Origin: JARRPM01 sp963765545
GTDB lineage: Bacteria > Pseudomonadota > Gammaproteobacteria > Pseudomonadales > Halieaceae
Assembly (NCBI GenBank): GCA_963765545.1
Contig: CAVXWW010000009.1
Location: forward strand, 682,001-746,000
Direction: 5' to 3'
Length of the DNA: 64,000 bases
Shown one piece after another: positions 17,177 through 25,282 of this stretch (the stretch's first letter is position 1; the number at the start of each line of letters is the position of its first letter). The translations under genes and the position numbers were made by a program. The notes under the pieces were generated by a model. That model searched no databases, was not told the DNA's origin, and saw nothing but the letters and a program-made list of their open reading frames with translations.

Positions 17177-17292
17177 TGTTGGCCCTCTACCTTTTGAAAT
17201 AACACTGCACTCACTGACGTTTCTCCTGACGCTACACAATAGGCTGGTAGTGTCCTCTAAACCCCAGGTATCCGGGAGCAGCCTCGCCTTAT

Positions 17293-17796
17293 TCAGGCTG
17301 CATCGAGGTTACCTTTTTGCAGAAGGATATCGCCGTGTTGTGCCTCCAGCATCCCCTCCACCTGGGGATACTGCTCTGGCTCACAGTCCACAATAATCAT
17401 TAATTCACCCCGCTCAATCCTGTGGCGATAGTCTTCCACATCCTGGTTCGGGACGCTGACGCCAACCAACGTACTGAACCACGTTCCCAGCGCAGTGCCC
17501 AGCGCCGTACCGGCGAGAATTGCGCCGCCTCCCAGTGTCAGGCCGACGGGTGGGACCGTCACCGCGACCATGCTGCCGATCAGTCCCATCGCGCCACCCG
17601 TGGCAGCGCCTCGCTTAGCGGCTTCCAAGACGTCACTGCGATGCGTGATATCTGGCTCCGGTAACGGCTCCAACACCACCTCGTCGTTGGCAATGACGTG
17701 CAGGTCTTCCTCGGTCACGCCAAACTGTTTCAGATTGGCAATGATCTTCTTAGCGGACTCAAATTCGCGAGCGAAAAAAAAGTAACGCTCTTTCAT
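17293..17796 (-). CDS. Glycine-zipper stress-type protein (DUF1269-like)
   Basis: 167 residues. The N-terminal 65 residues form a small alpha/beta region (KERYFFFAREFESAKKIIA, then LHVIANDE). A Gly/Ala-rich hydrophobic stretch follows at 70-115 (GAATGGAMGLIGSMVAVTVP, GTALGTALGTW), typical of glycine-zipper membrane segments. The C-terminus repeats an alpha/beta strand (GELMIIVDCEPEQ). The make-up resembles DUF1269/general stress proteins induced at low temperature or oxidative stress. AAAGGAG lies 5 bases before the ATG. The neighbouring Dps gene on the same strand fits a stress role, 85 bases upstream. Confidence 0.75.
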   Translation of the reverse strand: MKERYFFFAREFESAKKIIANLKQFGVTEEDLHVIANDEVVLEPLPEPDITHRSDVLEAAKRGAATGGAMGLIGSMVAVTVPPVGLTLGGGAILAGTALGTALGTWFSTLVGVSVPNQDVEDYRHRIERGELMIIVDCEPEQYPQVEGMLEAQHGDILLQKGNLDAA

Positions 17797-17881
17797 GCTA
17801 ACTCCTTTGCTCTGTCTGATTGGGTATGACCTGCAGGCTACCGACTTATGCAACAAGCAGTCGCTTCATAAATGGCTCCGT

Positions 17882-18448
17882 TCAGCCACTGGCCGCCTGG
17901 GCAGCTTCCTGTTCGTTGCGGATGCCCGCAGTTGGTAAAGTGCCTTGTGCAGATTCAAGGTGGGCGCGCACGAACCACTGGAACTGTTCCAGTTGCGCCA
18001 AATGACCCGTGAGTAAGTCCTCGGAAACCGGGTCGAGTTGGGCGAGTTGTGCGATGGCGGCACGGTGGTCGCTGTTGGTGCCAGTATACACGACGTCCAG
18101 GGCGCCAAGGTGCTCGCTCACACTGGCTTTCCCCAGTGAGTAGTCGTTCCAGGTCCTGCGCTCAACAACAGAGCCCGGCGTGCCCAGCGGCACCCCGCCC
18201 AGGCTGGCTATGCGCTCTGCAACGGCGTCGGTCATCTCCCGAACGGCGTCCACCTGGGGGTCTAACATCTCGTGAACGCTAATAAAGTTTGGGCCTACGA
18301 CATTCCAGTGAATGTGCTTCAATGTGAGCTGCAAATCAATTGTGGCTACCATGCGCTCTCCCAGGATGCCGATAATTTCGTCGGCCTGTGTCGTTTCTAT
18401 TCCCGGTATTGTGAAATTGGTTACATGGTTACCTGTAGCGGCGTTCAT
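17882..18448 (-). CDS. dps: Dps-family DNA-binding ferroxidase
   Basis: 188 residues. The ferritin-like helix pair with KHIHWNVVGPNFISVHEMLD holds the intersubunit ferroxidase ligands: His47, His59 and Asp63, then Asp74 and Glu78 in TDAVAERI. Dps dodecamers oxidise iron with hydrogen peroxide and protect DNA. The C-terminus (TAGIRNEQEAAQAASG) lacks a strongly basic tail, so DNA binding may be weak or rely on the N-terminus. A GGAGG-like site (CGGAGGAAATA) precedes the ATG. It is upstream of, and co-oriented with, the glycine-zipper protein. Confidence 0.93.
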   Translation of the reverse strand: MNAATGNHVTNFTIPGIETTQADEIIGILGERMVATIDLQLTLKHIHWNVVGPNFISVHEMLDPQVDAVREMTDAVAERIASLGGVPLGTPGSVVERRTWNDYSLGKASVSEHLGALDVVYTGTNSDHRAAIAQLAQLDPVSEDLLTGHLAQLEQFQWFVRAHLESAQGTLPTAGIRNEQEAAQAASG

Positions 18449-18559
18449 TATTTCCTCCGAACTGGTTATTCAACGTAGAGATGGCGCGTCGAGCGTCATC
18501 GATTCTTAAAAGTGTACGACGTTGCGCTGGTTACAGATCAAAGTTTTTTAAGTGGCTGC

Positions 18560-18680
18560 CAAACTTGACCGGAAGCAGCATCATTGAACATCCGACAAAG
18601 CGCATTGCTTGTAGAAAGTGGCAACCACCAACTCTTTGATATCGTTGGTCAAGTAACAATTCGCCAGCCACAGGCCTCGG
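18560..18680 (-). repeat. Solo end of the integrase-like IS family
   Basis: Contains CTTTGATATCGTTGGTCAAG and AACAATTCGCCAGCCACAGG, matching the ends at 12890-12910 and 14600-14645. It abuts an IS3 orfA piece. Confidence 0.6.
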
Positions 18681-18835
18681 CGATGGAATAGCCCTGATCC
18701 AGCGCCAGGCCGGCAGCCTCTCGCTTGAATTCTGTTGAAAATGATCTGCGTTGTCTTGCCATTGAACACATCTCCGGAGACCGTTTTTACCACCCATGTG
18801 GGTGTCCGGTTTTATTAGACCACTAGAGATCGCAC
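18670..18835 (-). pseudogene. IS3-family orfA fragment
   Basis: The minus strand encodes TEFKREAAGLALDQGYSIAE, then AC. This is the start of the helix-turn-helix of IS3-family OrfA proteins. It is joined at the 3' side to the integrase-like repeat end and shows a frame break just upstream. The outer edge (gtgtccggttttattagacc) resembles an IS3 terminal sequence. Confidence 0.6.
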
Positions 18836-19020
18836 TGATATGAGGTGTCTGGGAAACCCGGGGTAGGTCACAGATAGATTTGCCACCTCTGCTGCATCGA
18901 CCGTATGAAACCGCAACGCGAAGCAGACATAATGACTATACTGGAGCCGGGGTAGGCTTTTTCCTCCAAGCGAATATAAACCAAAAATCACTGTTGAACG
19001 CTAGAGATTTGAGGCCGGAA

Positions 19021-20070
19021 ATGACTTTACTTGTAATACGCAAACCACTAAAGACTTTCTACGCCCCTATGTTGATAGCGGTGTCGCTGGGCTCATCGGC
19101 AGTCGCCGAACATAGTGACCAATTTCAAGCGAGCAAGTCATTAGCGAAGCCGGATTTCACATTAAGCGCGAACCAGACGCACAGCAAATTTAGCCGCATC
19201 ATCGAACCGGTAGTTACCGTTCCGTCGGGAAGCATTATCGAGGTTTTTACTCACGAGGCGACCGGTGGGCAGTTTGACCTCGATTCATCTGTAGACGATT
19301 TAGGGAAGGTCAACATGGACATGGTCCACACGCTGACCGGGCCTGTATTCGTGGAAGGCGCTGAGCCCGGCGACATACTCGCAATCGAACTGCTTGAAAT
19401 TGAACCAGCAGACTGGGCTTGGATGGCTATTATTCCGCATGTCGGATTACTGACGAATGATTTTGAAAATACGACGACACTCAAAACCTTTTCACTGAAC
19501 AACGAACAAGGCTACGTAGACTTCAACGATGACATCCGGGTCCCTCTAAAGCCATTTGCCGGTGTCATGGGTGTTGCTCCCGACACGGACCAAATGCTCA
19601 ACACGACCCCGCCCCGAGCCAACGGCGGCAACCTCGACGATCCCAGTCTGACGGTGGGGACTACGGTATATTTTCCGGTGTTCGTAGCGGGAGCACTTTT
19701 CTCTATCGGCGATACACATGCGGTTCAGGGCCTGGGTGAGGTTTCAGGAACTGCAATGGAAGCGCCAATGCGCATCGTATACAGGATCAGCGCAGTGAAG
19801 AACGGTCGCACAATCGAAGAGGTCCAGTACGAGACCAGTAGTTACTATGCGACAACAGGCTTTGCAGAGACTATCGACGAGGCCGCTCGAAAAGCAACTC
19901 GCTTCATGGTTGATCACCTCGTCGAAACTCGGGGGCTGTCTCGAGAAGATGCATACATGCTTTGCTCAATTGCGGGTGACCTGCATATAGCCGAAGCGGT
20001 CGACTTGCCACACATGTTGGTTACTATGCACATGCAGAAGAGCATTTTCCGGGATCGCGATGAGAAGTGA
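19021..20070 (+). CDS. Exported acetamidase/formamidase family protein
   Basis: 349 residues. Probable signal peptide (FYAPMLIAVSLGSSAVAEH), then an FmdA/AmdA domain: HTLTGPVFVEGAEPGDIL, a central HVGLL/PFAGVMGVAP block, and the family signature GDTHAVQGLGEVSGTAMEAP. The C-terminus has SREDAYMLCSIAGDLHIAEAVD, also diagnostic. Known members hydrolyse short amides to ammonia and acid, usually in the cytoplasm, so a periplasmic enzyme is less common. The ATG at 19021 was chosen for its GAGG and for giving a proper signal peptide. The frame extends 47 codons further upstream without a good start context. Confidence 0.88.
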   Translation: MTLLVIRKPLKTFYAPMLIAVSLGSSAVAEHSDQFQASKSLAKPDFTLSANQTHSKFSRIIEPVVTVPSGSIIEVFTHEATGGQFDLDSSVDDLGKVNMDMVHTLTGPVFVEGAEPGDILAIELLEIEPADWAWMAIIPHVGLLTNDFENTTTLKTFSLNNEQGYVDFNDDIRVPLKPFAGVMGVAPDTDQMLNTTPPRANGGNLDDPSLTVGTTVYFPVFVAGALFSIGDTHAVQGLGEVSGTAMEAPMRIVYRISAVKNGRTIEEVQYETSSYYATTGFAETIDEAARKATRFMVDHLVETRGLSREDAYMLCSIAGDLHIAEAVDLPHMLVTMHMQKSIFRDRDEK

Positions 20071-20533
20071 GGAGATGACTGTCAAACGGCTGCTCCTGGC
20101 AGATACTGTTGCAAAACTCTGGTCGGTTCCGGCAGGTATCTGTGACGGTCAAAATTTCGTGCGCAGAGTGGCGCAAAACGGTCGTTTCAAGCCCCCACAA
20201 CTAAACCGCCAGGTTATTTACTGACCATAGTGTGAGTTGGGTCACAGATTAACCCAGCGTGAGTTGAAAATTGTTTACAATACTGACACAACATTCGCGG
20301 GCGTCTGAGCGATGGATCGGTCAGATAGGGGCAAGACGCCCCGCGCCCACCTTCTCTCCCGCTGCGGCGAGTCTATTACTGCCCGAAATGGAAGTTCCTT
20401 AGTATCGCTCGACGCGAACCGGGCATCTATCCCCGTGATGGTGCGTTGTGTCAGGTCCGGTCAGGCAGTCATCGCAAGGGCGAGGTGTGTCCTTCTGCAC
20501 ACCCCGTGCCCCGACCGGTTTTTAGACCTGTTA
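20071..20533. other. Gene-free stretch
   Basis: No supportable gene. It contains a GTGTCAGG motif at 20450 like the IS3-type end at 31962, and a short inverted pair GGTGTG/CACACC at 20484-20503 that could be the terminator of the truncated cold-shock gene on the minus strand. Confidence 0.4.
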
Positions 20534-20690
20534 CTAAAAAGGCACAACCTTGTTTGCGCAAGGCCCTTTCTGGCCCTGGCCCACTTCAAATTCCACGGCC
20601 TGGCCGTCGTTTAGCGTTGCATAGGCTCCGCCGCTTTGAATTTCTGAATGGTGGACGAAAAGGTCCTTGCCGCCATCCTCTGGAGGTGAG
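20534..20690 (-). pseudogene. Cold-shock protein (CspA family), 5' truncated
   Basis: The minus strand reads PPEDGGKDLFVHHSEIQSGG, then AYATLNDGQAVEFEVGQGQK and ends NKVVPF before TAG. This is the second half of a CspA-type cold-shock domain, including RNP2 (LFVHHS). The first 25-30 residues with RNP1 (KGFGFI) are gone and no start codon fits. The remaining part has perfect family spacing, so the loss is recent or the annotation would need a genome-level repair. Confidence 0.85.
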
Positions 20691-20725
20691 GAAAATCGGA
20701 GTCCAGTGTTGAGCAGTCATATACC

Positions 20726-21295
20726 TTATGCCATCGTGATAACTAGCTTTGGCGTAGTAGTCGGGTTGCGATTTGCCTCGGGTAGAAGCTCACCAGAAAA
20801 ATACGCTTCAGAATATACTCCAGGCAGAAAGTCATCTTTAATTCGAAGAGTGAAACCTGCATATTGATCGCCATTCGTGGCCAGTGTCCTGATAAAATCG
20901 CTGACGTCGAGGTCCAGACAGGTATCTGGAGAGGGCGTGAATTCGCTTAAGAGCTTGGTGCTCAGCATATCCGAGGGCGTGACGACACCATCACCGATAT
21001 AACCCAGCAACTCACAGTCAGGTGGCGGTGTGCCGGTTTGGTTTAAGTCCCGGGATTGTGAAAAATGCAATCGCAAATATGCCGAAGAAACTGGACGTCT
21101 TTGTATCGCAGAAATATCGTATTCCAGTGCAGTGCGCGCCCGTTTTGAAAGCTGTGTGAAGGAGTTGGCACGGTTATCGGCATAGTAGAAATAGTCGGGC
21201 CCACCGCATCCGCTGTCAAAGCGGCCATTACTGTCACTGCCCGCATCAAAACAAAATCGTCCGTCGGTCAGCTCCAGGGTCAGTGTGCGGTCCAT
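20726..21295 (-). CDS. Hypothetical protein, beta-rich
   Basis: 189 residues from the ATG at 21295 (a GTG at 21307 is also possible). No family is recognised with certainty. Strand-rich segments such as SSAYLRLHFSQ, CLDLDVSDFIRTLA and AGFTLRIKDD, and the ending TPKLVITMA, recall carbohydrate-binding-module-like DNRLRE domains that end in a PxLxIT strand. It lacks a signal peptide at this start although the composition looks extracellular, so the N-terminus may be lost. The truncated csp gene lies just downstream. Confidence 0.55.
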   Translation of the reverse strand: MDRTLTLELTDGRFCFDAGSDSNGRFDSGCGGPDYFYYADNRANSFTQLSKRARTALEYDISAIQRRPVSSAYLRLHFSQSRDLNQTGTPPPDCELLGYIGDGVVTPSDMLSTKLLSEFTPSPDTCLDLDVSDFIRTLATNGDQYAGFTLRIKDDFLPGVYSEAYFSGELLPEANRNPTTTPKLVITMA

Positions 21296-21307
21296 CGTCT
21301 CAATCAC

Positions 21308-21757
21308 GACTATCTGGCATGACTTTCGGGACGCGCAAACATCGAGGTATGTCGTGTATGGTTCCTCACCCTGATGGCGAACGACGCGATTTTCGCGAGC
21401 AAGAAACCAACAGAAACCCGCACCCTCATCAGTAGGCGGATCGGTACAAACATGTCGAGCCCTCGCAAACGATATCTATAGAAAAAATGCAAGCAAAATA
21501 CAGGCCACCCCAGCAAATTCAGCCGGTCTGGGGTCCTGCCATTGAAAAGGTATGAGAGGATGTAAAGTATTCTGACAGGAGAGTCTATCCGGAGCGATCT
21601 GAACGGCGGCTTCCCGATCAAGCCGCCATCGCCTGGATCAGGGTAAAGGTCGCCGGGGTATAGTTAAAGCGATAACCGCAACCCTGAAAAAGCATCAGCC
21701 GCATTGACTAAAATTGACAGGCCACAACTTTTAACTATTAGCCATGGTAATGGTGAT
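21308..21757. other. Gene-free stretch
   Basis: No gene is supported. A short minus-strand tail near 21615-21690 (GYRFNYTPATFTLIQAMAA and stop) looks like the end of a lost gene. Confidence 0.35.
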
Positions 21758-22015
21758 TTACCAGGCTGCCACCAGGTCATACCAGCGGCTACGTATAAAT
21801 ACACCCAGGAGAGCGATCATAGCGTAGTGGCCGACAAAGACCAGGTAGAAGGGTTCTGGGATGCGGCCGTCGCGTTGTCCGCTGACTAGCAGGTCCAGCA
21901 GGCACATGACCACAAAGCTTATAAGAAACCAGCTGCGGTTTTGTTCGAAAACCTCGCGGTAGTTAGCGTCATCGCGCAAGTTCGGCGGATATAGGATTAC
22001 GGCGAGCATATACAT
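21758..22015 (-). CDS. Small membrane protein, probably a C-terminal remnant
   Basis: Up to 85 residues with two hydrophobic helices (WFLISFVVMCLLDLL and PFYLVFVGHYAMIALLGVFI). AGGGGG is placed just before the internal ATG at 22009, so it could be translated. The composition resembles the last part of a larger multi-pass protein. A GTGTCAGG motif and an integrase-like IS end lie immediately upstream, which suggests the 5' part was lost. Function unknown. Confidence 0.45.
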   Translation of the reverse strand: MYMLAVILYPPNLRDDANYREVFEQNRSWFLISFVVMCLLDLLVSGQRDGRIPEPFYLVFVGHYAMIALLGVFIRSRWYDLVAAW

Positions 22016-22069
22016 CCCCCTGTGTCAGGTCCGCTGGTTCGGCAGGTACGACAAGTTGTTTGTCTTTTG

Positions 22070-22172
22070 TGGAGATGAGGTCTTACAGGTTTCCCGAGGG
22101 CCGTGTCTGCGCGAAGAAGCGGCAATAGCTACCCTTCTGATATTATTGATGAAAAAAGAATTCGCCATGCAC
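22070..22172 (-). repeat. Solo end of the integrase-like IS family
   Basis: Reads CTTCTGATATTATTGATGAA then GAATTCGCCATGCACAGG, the same outer end as at 30170-30217 and 49915-49958. The adjoining 60 bases match the 5' leader of those copies, but no transposase frame follows. Confidence 0.6.
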
Positions 22173-22328
22173 AGGTTCATTGCACTATTAGCCAAAGAGT
22201 CAGCCGCAGATCGGATTTGATCTGCGTCAACCAACAGCAGATTGCCACCGCCATTACGTGTTCAAAATGCTAATGAGGTCAATTTCTGGACTATAGTGAA
22301 CGAGGTGGTTTGTCTTTTGGGGAAGTCG

Positions 22329-23186
22329 ATGACAACATACAATGCATTGGGCTATCTGCTGATTGTGCTTCATGTATTCGTTGGTGGCCTGATGAGTCCT
22401 GCCGGATGGGGGTTTTTGGGCGGTTCGATCGGAGCTTTCGTGTACCTCCTCTTTGTATGGTTTCTCGCCGGGATCTACCTGACTGATGTCATTCACATGG
22501 GGGTTGCGCATCGAGCACTTGAGTTTAAACCTGCCTTCACCAAATTTGTAACTGTTCTCTTCAACACAGTGGGTATTTATATCAACCCGACATCCTGGGT
22601 TAATCGGCATCGTCATCATCACACTTTCTCCGACCATCCGGGTGATCCCAATAAACTGGCTGAGGATGGATTCTGGAAAACTCTGTATCTATGCTTTCTT
22701 CCTTATAGTTGTGGTTCAAATCTTGCGCATGACGCCATTCTCCAGAGTCCATCCATACGGCTGGTCTCCACACCTTTCTATGCTATATTTTCGCAGTTTT
22801 CCACTTTTGGCCTGTTGTGGCTAATTGTGAGGGACTGGAAATACGCGCTGGCCTTATGGCTTGGTGTCCGGGTCATTGCCTTCTGGGTCAATATGATCCA
22901 GAACTACTGGTCACATGATCGGCGTTTTGGCTCCAGGAACTATCCCGACAGCGATGACAATGCGATGAATCTGTGTGAATGGTTTCCGGTAACCGCTACC
23001 TTCAGTGCTTGCTTGCAGAATAATCACCACCATTGTCCGAGTTTTCTCAGAACCAGTCATGATCCCGAGCAATACGATTTTGGATTGATCACCGTTCGCT
23101 GGCTCAAGAAGCTAGGACTGGTAAAAGCTACTCGTACTGGAGCAACGGTGCCCACAGGTGTGGCCTTGGATAATATAGGTTTCTAG
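22329..23186 (+). CDS. Membrane fatty acid desaturase (acyl-CoA delta-9 type)
   Basis: 285 residues, di-iron membrane desaturase. Three histidine boxes are present: HMGVAH (56-61), HRHHH (94-98) with the usual TFSDHPGDPN continuation, and NHHHC near 232. Hydrophobic helices flank them. Relatives introduce a double bond in saturated acyl chains at low temperature. The ATG at 22329 has GGGGAAG upstream. The gene converges on the lipid kinase gene: the two stop codons overlap at 23183-23186. With the neighbouring PlsC it forms a small lipid-remodelling cluster. Confidence 0.93.
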   Translation: MTTYNALGYLLIVLHVFVGGLMSPAGWGFLGGSIGAFVYLLFVWFLAGIYLTDVIHMGVAHRALEFKPAFTKFVTVLFNTVGIYINPTSWVNRHRHHHTFSDHPGDPNKLAEDGFWKTLYLCFLPYSCGSNLAHDAILQSPSIRLVSTPFYAIFSQFSTFGLLWLIVRDWKYALALWLGVRVIAFWVNMIQNYWSHDRRFGSRNYPDSDDNAMNLCEWFPVTATFSACLQNNHHHCPSFLRTSHDPEQYDFGLITVRWLKKLGLVKATRTGATVPTGVALDNIGF

Positions 23187-24112
23187 TGATTGGGCGACGG
23201 TGCGATTACGCGTAAGGCACGTGGCAGAATTTCAACTTCGATCGGTAGTTTCCCTGCAAGTTCGCCGTCGCACTGAAAATACTGGCCAGCTCCTTTAGTG
23301 ATCGAGATGAAACCTTTTCGCCAGCGTTCGACTGCCCAATGTTTGTCTATTCTGCCGTTATAAAGATATAGCAGGCTAGTCAGAAGCTGTGAAAAACTGA
23401 GTTCATTGATAAGTAGCACCTCAAACAGGCCGTCATCTGCTATAGCGTCTGGCGCAAAACGCATGCCGGCTCCGGCGAACTTTCCAATACAAATTTCGAG
23501 CAATAAAGCCTGGCAATCATGGTGTTGCCCCTCCAAATCCAAATGAAGAGCTGCAGCCGTGTATTCGTGCGCACACTTCAGCACATACAGTAAATATCTC
23601 AAGCGACTACCGCGTGGAGCGTCCATTCTTTCAATCATATAACTGTCGAATCCGGTGCCGCAGCAGTTAAGGAAGTAGCGACTTCTGGCCTTGCCGGAAT
23701 CATCTACAAAATTAGCCTTACCGATATCCTGCAGCGCGCTGGAACCTGATTGTAGTAGTCTCAGGAAGTTTTCCGGCGCTGGAGAAAAACCGTAGTAACT
23801 GGCCCAGTCGTTGCCTGTGCCCCACGGAATGACACCGAGCGTGAAGCTCACAGAATCCTGCAAGGATTCTGGGTGAAGGCCGTTCAATACCTCATTGGCG
23901 GTGCCATCGCCACCCACCACCACAAAGTTGGTATATCCTGCCTCAAGGGCGGCCTTGGCCAGATCAACGCTATGTCCCTTGTGTTCGCTTACGTAACAAC
24001 TGTGTGAGATGTGTGCATCGTTCAGGCGCTGTTGAAGTTCAGGCCACCTGCGACCCGCAGCGCCGCCGCCAGCGGCAGGGTTCAAGATAAAACAGTAATC
24101 AATATCCGGCAT
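23183..24112 (-). CDS. Diacylglycerol/sphingosine kinase-family lipid kinase (YegS/DagK type)
   Basis: 309 residues. DAGK catalytic domain: NPAAGGG at 11-17, the nucleotide-binding GGDGTANEV at 67-75, PWGTGNDWA near 97-105 and the C-terminal DGLFEVLLI and CDGELAG signatures. It phosphorylates diacylglycerol or a related lipid. It is downstream of plsC-like 24247-24894 on the same strand with a 134-base gap, so co-transcription is likely but not certain. It overlaps the desaturase gene tail to tail by four bases. Confidence 0.92.
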   Translation of the reverse strand: MPDIDYCFILNPAAGGGAAGRRWPELQQRLNDAHISHSCYVSEHKGHSVDLAKAALEAGYTNFVVVGGDGTANEVLNGLHPESLQDSVSFTLGVIPWGTGNDWASYYGFSPAPENFLRLLQSGSSALQDIGKANFVDDSGKARSRYFLNCCGTGFDSYMIERMDAPRGSRLRYLLYVLKCAHEYTAAALHLDLEGQHHDCQALLLEICIGKFAGAGMRFAPDAIADDGLFEVLLINELSFSQLLTSLLYLYNGRIDKHWAVERWRKGFISITKGAGQYFQCDGELAGKLPIEVEILPRALRVIAPSPNH

Positions 24113-24246
24113 TTCTGTGTCGCCATCAAAGTCCGATTTCGGTACCGATAGTTTTTCATGACATTTCTGAAACCAGCATTGCCGGGATCATATTTCAGGG
24201 CCACTAATTACAGCCGGTTCTTCCTCACGCGTTTACCGATGAGGTT

Positions 24247-24894
24247 CTACCTGTACACTCCTCGCATTGTTGCAGGTAACATGTCAGCAATACTGTGCAT
24301 CAAACGATCAGTTAGTTCGCAAACCGTTTCCTCTTCCCGGTGATATAGTGGTTTACCGACTTTAACGGTAATGGCGGTTCTTCGGAGAAATTTTTCAAAC
24401 ATTCGGTTTGTCCCAACAATTGCTACTGGCACGATAGGGGCGTTGCCCTTGATGGCCAAATACGCGGGGCCATTTTTGCCCCTTTCCATAGTTTTTGTTC
24501 TGCTACGTTCACCTTCGGGGTAGACACCAAGAATACTCCCATTCGACAAGACCTTGAGAGCATGTTTCAACGCCCAACGATCGAATTTGTGCCGATTTAT
24601 CGGAAATGCGCCCAGGTGCCGACAGATATAGCTCGAAACCGGGTTCGCAAAAATATCAGCCTTCGCCATAAAAAGAACAGGTTTCGGCATTATATGAAAC
24701 AGCAGAAATGAATCTACCTGCTCCAGATGGTTGGACGAAAGTATAAAGCCCTGCTCTGGGGGTAGATTCTCTAGCCCGATCACCTTCAAGCGTATAAAAA
24801 GGAATACATAAATTGCAAAAAAGAAAAACCAAACACGACTCACTATCGTCTCGTGCGAAAAATATTCTGTCTGGTGTCTCACATCTTGATTCAT
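24247..24894 (-). CDS. 1-acyl-sn-glycerol-3-phosphate acyltransferase family protein (PlsC-like)
   Basis: 215 residues. One N-terminal membrane helix (VWFFFFAIYVFLFIRLKVIG), then the acyltransferase motifs NHLEQVD (55-61, the NHx4D box) and YPEGERS (125-131). An intermediate FPIN motif near 97-100 and VPVAIVG complete the set. It esterifies the sn-2 position of lysophosphatidate. The window also holds a lipid kinase and a desaturase alongside, so phospholipid synthesis or salvage is the likely theme. Confidence 0.92.
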   Translation of the reverse strand: MNQDVRHQTEYFSHETIVSRVWFFFFAIYVFLFIRLKVIGLENLPPEQGFILSSNHLEQVDSFLLFHIMPKPVLFMAKADIFANPVSSYICRHLGAFPINRHKFDRWALKHALKVLSNGSILGVYPEGERSRTKTMERGKNGPAYLAIKGNAPIVPVAIVGTNRMFEKFLRRTAITVKVGKPLYHREEETVCELTDRLMHSIADMLPATMRGVYR

Positions 24895-24967
24895 GAAAAT
24901 CTCGTCCCTGCGAGATCGTAATTCAGGTAGTAGTTGTATGCAGTCAGTCTATAATAGTGCCGAAGAT

Positions 24968-25275
24968 GGTACTGACAAGTTAACTCACCCAAATTGGTAG
25001 AATCGGTGGAGGGCCTGCCCCGCCCCGCTTTATCGGGCATGAACACATATAGGTGAGGGAGCGGGGGATGCGGAAGTTCAAATCGATGAGACAGGCACAG
25101 CGGTTCTTGGGTGACCATGCGGCGGTTAGCAAATAGTTCAATCTTGGCAGGCACCTGGTACGGGCTCAGCACTATAGAGACTTGAGGGTTAGTGCGTTCG
25201 CAGAATGGAGTAGGGCGGTTGCCTGAAAGCATAGGCTCAATTATTCAGGCCTCGAGAAGTTAAGTTGTCAAAACC
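24968..25275 (+). mobile_element. IS6-derived mini-element with both ends
   Basis: 308 bases: left end GGTACTGACAAGTTAACTC, a leader AAATTGGTAGAATCGG, then a jump from ATGAACACATATA straight to the 3' part of the transposase (GGTGAGGGAGCGG and on), and right end AAGTTAAGTTGTCAAAACC. The middle 450 bases are missing. A GC-rich inverted stretch (GGGCCTGCCCCGCCCC) interrupts the leader. Confidence 0.8.
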
Positions 25276-25282
25276 CATCGGA

